Source of the DNA: Rhodeus uyekii
Lineage: Eukaryota; Chordata; Actinopteri; Cypriniformes; Acheilognathidae
NCBI GenBank assembly: GCA_037043235.1
Contig: JAWRVZ010000028.1
Coordinates: 981,001 to 1,045,000 of the forward strand
Direction: 5' to 3'
Length of the DNA stretch: 64,000 bases
Of this stretch, positions 38,875 to 50,800 are shown in pieces (position 1 is the stretch's first letter; every line of letters starts with the position of its first letter). The position numbers and the translations under genes are program-made. The notes below the pieces were generated by a model. It was not told where the DNA came from and ran no database searches. It saw only the letters and a program-made list of their open reading frames with translations.

Positions 38875-41800
38875 TAAATATAATATTAAACTATATATAT
38901 ATATATATATATATATAAACTTTTAAAAGTAAGACATAAAAAAACTTGTGCTCAACGGTCTGTTTTCAATAATAGGCTTTCTGTTGTTTACATACCAGAC
39001 ACCTTAGTCAGGATTAGACAACTATCCAACAGACTCACATAGTCTGGAAAAGTCTAAAGATAGATTGAGTCTGACACCAATCAAAGAATTTCCCAATCAA
39101 AATTAAGTTTTGTAATTGTCCGGGGGGGGGATGTGACGGCACTCGTTGTGTCACAGTGAGTGGTGGAGGTGGAATAGACCTCTAACTGAGCTCTGCTGAT
39201 TATTACCAGCCCTATAGCCTCTGTGCTCAAAGCATTTAGAGTTTGGGGAGGTTAGCCTCAAATATGCTTCTTTTTCTCAATGACAGCAGAGCATCCTTTT
39301 AACTAGCATGTGGCTGCTTGTTGCATTGCAGATGTATAATATGAGTTCCACCACAACTGGTCTCTCTTCTAAAAACATTCAAAAACGAAAATAAATTTGT
39401 CTTCATTTGCATCACAGTTGTGCCTGTTGACATTCCCTTCAACGGAAACAAAGACAGAAGTTAAGGACGTATCTCGCAATGCTGTGAATATTTGCATTTC
39501 ACGACTGAAGAGTGTCAGAATAGGTCTCGTAAATGTTTATCTGACTCGCTCTCACTGCGATGTGACAGAAAATAACCATAGAGAATGATGGATCATTTGT
39601 TGAGGAACTCTGTGAGGCTGAAGAATGCAGGAATTATGGGAAAATACAACCTTGGGTTGAAAAGCTAAGCTCGGTAGCTTACTCTTAACGCTTCTGGAAG
39701 CTCTGAGTCACAGGGTCGCATTAAGAAAAGATCCAAAACCACACCAATTAAACTCTGAGTGACGTCCAAAACCAAAACCCTGCTGGATAGACTCATCATG
39801 CATTTCCAATACATAACATACTTCATTCCCAGGTCATAAACCTCTTCCCCTTTTCATTTACTCAGACACTGTGAAAATAAATAAATAAAAACAAATAAAT
39901 AAAAACATGCATGCAATGCATTTGCAATGCATGTCTTTGTGATAAATGCATTTTGGACATTTTATTTTCTTCCAAATGCACTGAAGTGCAGCAGCCATAA
40001 TTCTGTTGTGGTTACCTTGCGTGAGTTGTGTTGGTCTGGTAACAGGGACTCCATCGAGCGAACACATGTGTCCGCATGGGTCAAGAGTGATGACCCCTCC
40101 TCTGTTCTCAATCCTGCAGTGTTCTGCTTCGATGCCAGGACCCTCAATAGTGATGTCCTGAGGTACAGGGGCATCATCACGGCCTATACGTGTCACTCCT
40201 GTGATAAAAAGCAATTTTAGTGCTGCTGTGAGTTTGATTTAATAAACATTGTAAATAAATGCATTTACAGGCAGGTCCTGGTCAGGGCTCCAGACTACAA
40301 ATTACTTGAAAAAAATTTCTAGTTATTTAAGGTGTCTTAGGATACGTTTACACGACAACAATGTATGAAAAATGTATGGAAAAGCTTTTCCTTTTGCGTT
40401 TTTCTTGTACAGATGACAATACTGTCGAAACGATCCCGTTAACACGGATGACTGTATTATCCTGCCAGGCCAGTAGTTGGCCATGTCAGTTTGTAAAGAA
40501 ACACTATGCAACTGAACACATAATACTGTATGTGCATGACATCACTGTTTTGATAGTTTACACTGAGACGTAATGGTATAGTTTTAAAAATGTGTACTTT
40601 TGAAACAAAAGTTTGGTGTTTTCAGTCCCCCAAATTGCTATTGTTGCGTAAACGAACAACCAAAACGCATAAAATGTTTTTTAGTTGAAAACAGTGTCAT
40701 GTAAATGGCTCCATACTCGTAAAGTTTTGTCACTGCCACCTCAATATATTTAACAATAATATATTTTTTAATTATAAATTATATTATATTATTGTAAAAT
40801 GTTTTGTTTTTGTTTTTATAGAATACCCTTTAGCAATGTCTTACCATAAAACTGTTGTAAATATGTATATTAAGTACATTGTCATATATAAAAAAGTATA
40901 AATGGACTCAAACCTAGTGTGTATTACACCCTAAGGAGACATTATGATGGGAAAAATATGAAATGGGAAGAAAAATGATCACTCACAAATATTTTGCATT
41001 CCCATTTGCAATTTTGCAATTGTTTTGCTAGAGAATTCAAAAATGTTATTGGGTTTTCCAGTGCAAAAGTTTTACAAGCTAACGCAAAAGGATTACATTT
41101 TTTTCTCCCTCTCATATGCAGGACACACTTGCTTTTAACGATCTTTTAACGATCTTTCACACTTGCTTTTAATGTCTGACTACAATGCATAAAGATGCAA
41201 AATCTTCTGCATTGTCACCAGCGGCTGCTAAATTTCAAATTCGCAATCACACCAATGTTTGTCTGGAGTCATGCTTCTGGCATTGAGATGTACTTTTCAA
41301 AATGAATGGTTTGTGTGTTTTTGTTATACATTTCCACTCTTCTCTGACCTCTGCTGGCTCACACACTTAACCAGTGACGCAAATCACCCCATAAAGTTTT
41401 ACTCTAACACCTCACAGTCTATTACTAACGGATATAGTCAAATATTTGCTCTTTTTTTAATCAAAACATAATTAGCCTTCCTTAAAATAGAAAGTTTAAA
41501 TTGGTCTTTGTGTGTCCAGCACCATGGCTGAACTGTAATACTTGCGACTTTATTACTCAGTCCCACAGAGAGGAAGTCAGCTTGACTCCTCGTCCTGTCT
41601 CTATTCTAACAGGGTTGCACACTTCATTTCCTGCGCCATTCTGAGATTGCATTCCAGCGTTTACCATGGTGACCATGATAAGGGGCGAGGAATGAGCGGG
41701 AGCTTTATGTTTGCAGATGTGTGTCATTAAGACAAGCCTGACACCTGTGTGTAATCAGAGATAGGTGGACCTGTCCTGCCTTCTTAGGTTTCTGTAAGGT

Positions 41801-44800
41801 AAATATTAAATAAGACGTACTGGGTTACTGCTATGGGAATATTGGCTCCAGAAAATCCCCATCATTCCCTCACCTTCCCTATGATAACCTAAGTGCACTA
41901 ACAATAAAAGCCACATGAATCTACTTTTTCATGAAGGCATACATAGACTGAGGGTCTTATTTACAGATCTATTCTTTGCAGGCCATTGTTCACGGTAATT
42001 TGGGTTTGTCTGTGTGAGTGTGTGTGTGAGATCGAGTGATAGGTGAAATCATACAGAGAGAAAAAAAGCACATACCCTCTTTTAGAGGTAACAGAGTAAT
42101 GGCCACACTTAGCCTTCCGCTACCCAGGCTGACCAGGTGAGGGGTCGCTGTTTGTACCTTCAGTCCTTTTCCTGTGTCGATCAGGTCCAGTGGCGGACTC
42201 TACAACAGATCATTGGAGCATTAACAGTTCTGACCTCAAGGAAAAGCTGAACAATTGGTCCACTAACCTTAGGAGAACCAAGGTTCTGATCTGACTCCGG
42301 TTTGAGGACACTCACTGGGCAGTTTTGCTCTGTATCCTGTACCACACAAGGAAAGCGAAGGGATATAGGTTTAAACATATACGTTGTATAATTTTGAAAG
42401 TTCATTGTCAATGGTTTTACAGACCTAAAGGCATAGTTCATCCCAAAATGACCTTCAAGTTGTTTCAAACCTGTGTAAGTTTCTTTCTACTGTTGAACAC
42501 GGCAGAAGATATTATGAAGAATGTTGGCAATCAAGCAGTTGATGGTAGCAATTTACTTCTACAGCAGGAAACAATACTATTGAAATCAATGGCTACCATC
42601 AACTGTTTGGTTACCTACATTCTTTAAAATCTATATTTTTTTGTGTTCAGCAAAAGAAAGAAATTCATACAGGGTTGGAACAATGAGGGTGAGTAAATCA
42701 TGACCCAATTTTCATTTTGGTGTGAACTATCCCTTTAAATTCCACATCAGAGACTTTATTTGATTCTAAAGTGGAGCACAAATACAAGTTTAGCTGCATA
42801 TTTACTACAATAAAGATGAATGCTGACACTATCAAATTACAAAAAAATCCATAAAATGTCTATATTCCTTCTATATACATTACCTTTAAAAGGTTTGGGG
42901 TTGTTAAGATTTTTGTCATTTGTCTCTTATGTGTATTGTTAAAAAGAATTGTTGAAATATTCTCAAGAAACTTTTATTCTTATTAATGTGGTGCTGCTTA
43001 ACATTTTTAGTGAAAAATCATAAATTTTTTTGTTTTAGTCTTCAATAAATAGATCAAAAGAACAGCATATTTTTAAATATAAATATTTGTAAAAAGTGTT
43101 TTTACTGTCACTTTCAAGCATTTGAAATTTCTAAATAAAAGTATTAATTTCTTTCAAAAACCTTTGAATTGTAATGTATGTGGACAAGGTTATTAAGTTT
43201 TAAATTATTTAAAAAACCCAGTCTAACCCAAACGTTTATTCTATATTTAATAACCAATGCAGCTCATCTGAATACGAAGCAAAAACGAATATAATTTTAC
43301 AGCACTGGTGGAAGGGAAAGATTTTTAAGATCTTTAAATCTGTGGATTCAGAAGACCTGGAATATAGTGCATGAGTACTTTTATGGATTTATAGATTTTA
43401 ATAATTTTTATATTGTGTGTGTCTTTTTTAGAGCTCAAACGTGTCTGGCAACCTTTAACTTTCATTATGTGGAGAAGAGCAACAAAGACATTCTTTTGAA
43501 TTTGTTTGCATTCCATGGAAGGAAGAATAAAATACAGGTTTGGAAAAGCATAAAGGTGAGTAAATAATGACAAAAATCAAATCAGTTTTGGTCCATCCAC
43601 TACTTGTCTGTGATGTTTAGAGAATTATACTTAATACTGCAACATGATGGTTTAGATCATCATGCAACGCCTACAGGTTATCTTTCACTTTTAGTTTAAA
43701 CACCACTGAGATATCCAGGTAAGGAAAAAGCTATTATGTTTAATCACACTCCAGAAAAATAGATGCCACATAGACACTCACAAACAGCCCTTAAGCCATA
43801 AACATCAGAGTGAACATACTCACAGTCTGTAATCCAGCCACCACACGTATAAGAGGTTGGAATGTGTGTGAAAACAATTCCAAAGGGGCAAAAAAGAGTG
43901 TGGGAGGAAAAGGCAGGAATGTTCCATGTCTACTATTTCCCACGAGTCATTGGGAGCATTTGGCATACCATGCCACAGGAGATGTAGTGAGAAATTGCCC
44001 TTGCCTTGGTACTGTCACCCTAGAGTTGGTTGCAGTTACCATAGAGAGGGGCCCAGATACAGTACATTGCAGCTAACTCTACTCACACATACAGACATAC
44101 ACGTGTATACAGATGCCCCCAAAAATATTTGGACACACTACATGTAATAATTTCAATGCATTAAAAACAAAATATCAAACCAAGTTGTCACACTTTATAA
44201 TAGGTGTCTTTAACAACTATGTACTTACATCAACAAACAAGTACGGTACAATGTTTGCTGTGTTCACATTGTATTGCAAAGCATTTTACCGCTATTGAGG
44301 TGGGATATGGGTAAGATTTGGGACAGGATTAGTGGTATGAGTAGGTTTAAGGGTGGGTTAAGGGGTAAAGGAAGAGTCAATAGTATCTTTATAGATATAA
44401 TTACAGAAATGAATTCTTACAATCAAGTATTTCTTACATGTTTTTACATTGCACTTATATTTATGTACACAATAAGTACATTGTAGTTAAATACACCTAA
44501 TATAAAGTGGGACCGACCAAGTGGTTGTAGATGCCAAATTCTGCTAGACTACAGTTTTCTGAGCAAACTGTTTTTTTGTAAATTGGTTACATTATGAATT
44601 TTAGAATGAAATGTATGAAATGAGTTTCCTTCAAGCTTAAAATGTTTGCTTGTGTTTGTGCTCATTCTTTAAAATAAAATATATATTTAGAAATACATAT
44701 TTTGCAGTGTCCACATTTTTATTTGATTTCAACAGACTGGTTGGTATATTTGCCATTCTCTATTTGATGTACCATTCCCACTCAGCTTGAGAGGAACATC

Positions 44801-47800
44801 TGACCATTACCGCCTCACGCTGTTCCCGTTTCCTCAGATACAAAATTGACTTCCTGAATGAGGTCACTGCTGTTCAAACACCCTCATTTCCAATCCACAT
44901 GCCAAGGTCCAATGAGATTGCATCTTCAACCGTGCTTCTACAGTACGTCTGTTTTATCATATTAATTAAACGTTTTGCAAGTAGTTTTGCTAGTAAAAAA
45001 TCTTTTTTTAAATGATCATAAAATTGCTATTTATTTACAATGGATGTAAGCAAAAAAAAAAAAGAAAAGAAAGAAAATTGTGTAAAATGTTTTACTGTTC
45101 AAGGGGTTGGTAAGATATTTATATTGTTTTTGAAAGAAGTCTCTTATGTTTAACAACCCTGCATTTATTTGGTCAAAAATAAAATGAATTATTAATTTAA
45201 AATAAAAAAATTCTCAGGATATTTCAAAATGTAATTTTCAAAAAATCTTCAGTGTCACACGATCCTTCAGAAACCATTCTAATACGCAAATTTTCTGCTC
45301 AAGAAACATTTCTTAATATTAATAGTGTTGAAAATACGTGCTGCTTACGTGTTTTTGTGGAAACCATTATTATTATTTTTTCAGGATTATTTGATAGAAA
45401 GTTCAACAGCATTTGTTTGTAATAGAAATATGTTGTAACATTTTAAATATATTTACTGTCACAATTTTGTAATTAATCCTTATGGAATAAAAGTAGTAAT
45501 TTCTTTAACAGTGGTGAATGGTAGTTTTATAATTGTTTATACTTTAAACAGAAATGAAACTGTTCTGCATTTAAACTCTGGTTAATTCTTTCTAAAAACT
45601 AGTCAACTTTAAGTTACTTAAGAACTTTAGACATTAAGTTGATGTTTGGCCACATTCCTAGGTGGCACTTGCCAATAATATGACCTACTTTATACCTCAA
45701 CAACAACTCCGCATGAACCATAAACCCCTTCCTCAACTTTCTTTGCCCTTTTTCCAGACAGGTAGACAGGCGTGTTCCTGCAGGAATGTCCCAGTATTTT
45801 GCTTTTGAGAACTGCTTAGTTTTGTCACCCCAGTATGGAAATGCCAACTACATTCCTCTGTAGCACCTCTCCGTCCAATCAGATTTGAGGATTATAGATG
45901 TGGGCAACTGTGGGGCGATAAGGGCAGGTTTGCTGTTTACACACTGCAGATCTTTGTTAGGTGACCCTGACTATGGCTTTAATCATCAAGACCTCTTGAT
46001 GCAGGTAAAAGCTGCAATGCTCAGGCATGTTCAAACATCTACAGCGAACAAAGAAGCTAGATCTTTCATAAAGACTGCGGTGGGTTATTAACACGCAGGA
46101 AAGAAATCAAATGGGGGAAGGAAAAGGGGGAGAGTGTTAATTTGAAAACAACATTTGTTTTATGAGCCACTGAGACAGGATGAAAGATAAGACTGAGGAG
46201 AGAAAGACAGAAGTGTTACGACAACATATAGAAGTCAGATCTATGATGAAGAATCAGAAGGCGCAGGCAAAGCCAAAATGTGACACAAAGGGCTTTTTGA
46301 GTCTTTTTGCTTTACGCAAGACGTGATGTGGGAGGTACATTCATGAAGACACCATCGGCTCAGCTGTAACGCACATGGGACGATCAAAGAGGGATCACAC
46401 ATTTCAAAGTCTCACCCAGAGATGCAGAACGGGTGGTGAGAGCCACACAGACGTTTAGCATTTCGGCGGACGGGTGGGAGATTTAAAAAGGGAAACAGTC
46501 TGTCAACGTCCCCCTGTTTTCATTCCTTTCCCTCATCAGATCTAACAAGAACTCTAGCAGAAACACAGTCACTTTCCAGGTCATTTTCAAATGCGATTGA
46601 CGTTGGCTGATCTTGGTTGTGGTGGTCTTGGTTTTTGCCCTACATAGGGGCTATGTTCAGAATGAAATACTGTATATTGGCACTTGATGGTTCCATGAAA
46701 ATTAAATTACTAAATTGTTCTTCTCCCTATGAAGAAATGCTTCTATTCACTGAAATGTTCTTTGGGGCAATGGTACTTCTATGGCATCACATAACTGTAG
46801 CCATTATCACATTACAGTAATCCCTTGCCACTTCGCGGTTCAAGTTTCGCGGCCTCAGTGCATCGCAGATTTTTCTAAAATATCAATCGAAAAATAAAAA
46901 TTCAAAATTACTGCCATAGCGGCATCCATATTGCGGAAAGCAGCGTTGCTTCATCGTGATGCGAGATAAACGGTTTCCCAGGATTCCAGACAAAGAGAGA
47001 AACTCTCTCAGAGGCTTTGTACACGTCCACGAGCACTCAGACAAGACACGTGATTGGTTCCCGGTGCGAGATCGACCAATGAGAGCACGAGTGGAGTGGG
47101 AGCCTCTTCGCCTCTCTCAGAAGCAAATGTTTACGATCCAGCGCCGATATCTGACGATGAGGCGCTTCCCGATCTGATTTAAAGGCCTCATTATACCAGT
47201 GCAGTAACACCATCATCATCATCATCATCACATTCATCGAACCGCACAGGTCTGTCCTCGTCGTCATTACACGAGTCAAGTCTCAATATACTACTGTCAT
47301 TGATGAGTGTAGAGCACCATAATACGTATCGTATGAGAGAGAGAGAGAGTAAATGTATAATATTAAGATTTTATAATTAAATAGATTTAATTAAAATACA
47401 TATTTTAAACATTCTGGTACCTACACACACATATATGGAAATCCCAAGGGGGGCCAATCCTACTTCACGGATTTTCACCTATCACCTATTTCCGGTCCAC
47501 ATTAACTGTGATAAACGAGGGATCACTGTATAACTGGTAGTTCTGGTCCTTGATTCTGATTGGATGAGCTGTGTTCGAAGGTGTTGTAAATTACTCTCCA
47601 AACATACACCTGTGACCTCCATTAAAATAAGTATTTTTATGGACTAACCCTTTTAAAGCCCTGTGAAACCAGGGTTTACAGTGAATTTACGTTGAGGGAG
47701 TTTTAGGTACTCCTCTCCGCGTTGTTCCTAACAACACCCTTTAGCAGTTCTATAATTATATTGGCGTTATCCTTGTTTCTGATTGGTTGAGCTCCGTTCA

Positions 47801-50800
47801 TGGCTGTTGTAAATTATTCTACAAACATACACCTGTGACCTCCATTAAAATAAGTATTTTTATGAACTAACCCCTTTCAGTTCTGTGAAGCTGGGGTTTT
47901 ACGTTGATTTTAGTCACTCTTCTCCACGTTGTGTCTAACAACACCCCTTAGCTGTTCTGTAATTCATTGTAAACTATGGCTTCTTGAGACTTATTGCTTT
48001 AATAAATGTTTTGTGCATTGCAAAGATTCTATGGATGTTAAAGGTACTTCACAGAGCCATAAATGGCAATAATGAACCTTTATTTTTAGGAGTGTGAAAA
48101 AGAAAAGAAAAGGTCAAGTGGTTATGGTGGACTTCATAATTATGTTGTATACGTCACATTTCAGCAAAATGAAATCAGTTGTGAACGTGAGTTTGCTATC
48201 TATTTTCTATGTGATGCAATAAAAAGACAGTTCACATGGGAATAACTAATAAAACATTTTCTATGGAGTTGCCTTCAAGAGCTGAGTGTAAAAAACTATT
48301 CGGAACAAATTACCGTTATGAGCCTATTTTAAGTGAATCAAAAATGTATATTACGTCCAGTGTGGCCTAATTCATGAACAGATGACTCTCATGAGCCAGT
48401 TAGTGAATGAAAAACGTACAACACAGCAGTGTCTGATTCCTGACTCTTCCTAGCCTGTTGTTTTCATGAATTGTTCAAAAAATAGTAGTACAATTTTAGA
48501 ATTAATGTGAAGACCCTTCACTGAACTGAATCCATTAGAGTGGTTTCTGAATCAACATCGTACTCAATGAATTGCAAGTTATGGTTATAACATGTTTAGC
48601 AGAGAATAAATGAAGGGATATATACATCTTCACTCCGAGCCTTAGATACAAGAAGTGGTATGATTGCAGGTTCTGTGCTGGCTATGAATTTAAAGTGTCA
48701 TGTTAAAGCCATGACATGCTTACCTTTTATCATGGGTCATTATCTTTTAATTAAGGGTTACACACTCACATCTTCAACAATAGCAGCATAGAAAGCTCAT
48801 CTGATCTCTCAAAGGTGATAAAGCAGCACTGCTTATTTAGTCCAGTCTGTCACATGTGACAATGATCTCATTGTGCCTGGACCTCAGCTTAATATGGGAT
48901 TCCCTTCATGGCATGCAGCTCATTAACCAAGGGTTGAAGCAGCCCCCTTGCTTCCCCTGGACACACTCAATGATGCAAGATCTTTTAAGTAGACAAACCA
49001 CTCTCTGTTTTGGGTTTCCTCCCCTTCTAAGTCTTTCACTGGCTATCAGGCCTCTGAAAATCATTATGTTGCACAAGGAGGGTGATATTAATGCTGTTAT
49101 GTTTAAAAATAACAATAGTAAGCTGTAAAGACTGTAATTACGACAGCAATTTGGAACAGTTTGCGGTGGTGTGGTCAATGTGACTTACGGATATTTTGGT
49201 TTTTAATTAACGACTTGAACCGAATATTCGTCTGCACCATTATAATGCAATATTTTTTAAATTGTCTGAAAAAACATGTTAAGACCTTTCAAATCATTAA
49301 CCCCAAATTCCAGAGTTAACAAATGAAAGGAGAATGTTGTTACAGCTGCATCTGGCTGGAGGGATAAGAACCATAAGGAAATTCACATTAGGCTGCAAAA
49401 CCTTATGTAATATTATTCTAACAGTATTCCTCTCAAGCACAGATTTCTTTGAAGAAGCCATTACCATTATATGTAGAGCTTTTTACACATAAAACCACGT
49501 TAATGGGTCAGTCCACAAATTGTCTTTATTACAAAAACTCTTTACACTGTATGATTGCATGTTTTTCTGTTTCTTTCATTTTTTTTTTACATTATATTAA
49601 CACTAAAATTAATGAATTAATGCACTTTATTTTGTTTTAATCAGTTTTATTCTTTAATATTTTGTATTGTGAGAGGATTACTTGGTACTAGATTGATGCA
49701 GCATTTATTTTGTAAAATTAAAAATTTATTTAAACAAGGTATTTAAAAAACATAGCCCAATATTGTATAAATATATGGCTGTGTATTCTTGGTTGCAAAT
49801 AAGAGTGTTTTCAGACATTACTTGCTTTTAATAGCTTTTGCATTTGGATAAATATTTAGACATTATCAAAGACTACTTCATCCTGAGACCATTTAGCTTT
49901 TTCTAATCATGTCCAAATTTGTGTCTCTTCATAAAGTGATTGCTATAAAAGTCATCCAGTTTTGTGCCATTCAGATGAAGTTAAAAAAAAAATCAGTTCA
50001 AAATAACTGAAGACATTTTAGGGTTACAAATAAATTAAGGTTCTTTATGAGTTCTTTAAGGTTCTATGGCTTCATAAAGAACCTGTAGCATCCATGGGAC
50101 ATTATTACAGTGGAACCCACTTATCTCGAGCTCAGTTAACTCGCCAATCCTATTATGTCGACGTTTTTGAAGTGGAACCTCCAAAAATCAAGCCTTACAG
50201 ATGCTATCTTGGGAGGCGCAGGAGTTCGCCATCACTGTCCAGGAATTCCCAGATTACATTGATATCTACAAAGACGTCGTTACTGATAGAAGCTTAGAAG
50301 CATTTGTTTTCAAGCAGATTGTTAAAGGCAAAAAGCAACAAAGCATTTTAGACTTTGTAAAGAAACCATAGTAACCGAGTGTACAATACTTTTCAGAACT
50401 GTGTCCGAGCGAAATGACTGTGGTATGAGCGACTGTTTTTATGCTGTGAGCGAAATTGTGTTTGCAATGTTGGAGAATATAAAAGGTTTGTATCGAGAAT
50501 GGAAGGTGTTTTTTATTGTATACTGGTAAATCTCTGCTGTTAGTTGGTGCACATATTCCTTCTGTTGTTAGCAAACACATACCGTGTATGTATATTTTTA
50601 TAGCATGCCGATCGCTAAAATCACCATATTGGCTTTTGGTTATCTCGATCATCGGCTAGCTCAACACTTTTTTTTTCCCCTAGGCCGTCGACATAACAGT
50701 GTTCCACTGTATTGTAAAAAAGGTTATTTTGATTCTTAAAACACTGTTCACAGTTAAAATAATAGTTTAAGAATTGTTCACTGAAACGTTCTTTGAGGAA

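Noticed and set aside
38799..38921. Replication-origin or matrix-attachment interpretation of the (TA)n run
   Set aside because: Simple microsatellite; no supporting motif beyond AT content.
10268..42336. Assignment as PHLDB1 because of the FHA domain
   Set aside because: PH-domain details (KTWKKRWFVFDRN, YYADKH, SPNPSLTFSVKTHDR), the 'LSDTLPRKK' and 'QSSSCGSVL' islands and the adjacent plcxd2 fit PHLDB2 better.
43810..44076. Plus-strand 88-codon frame in phldb2 intron 1
   Set aside because: Composition looks random; no splice context or recognisable motif.
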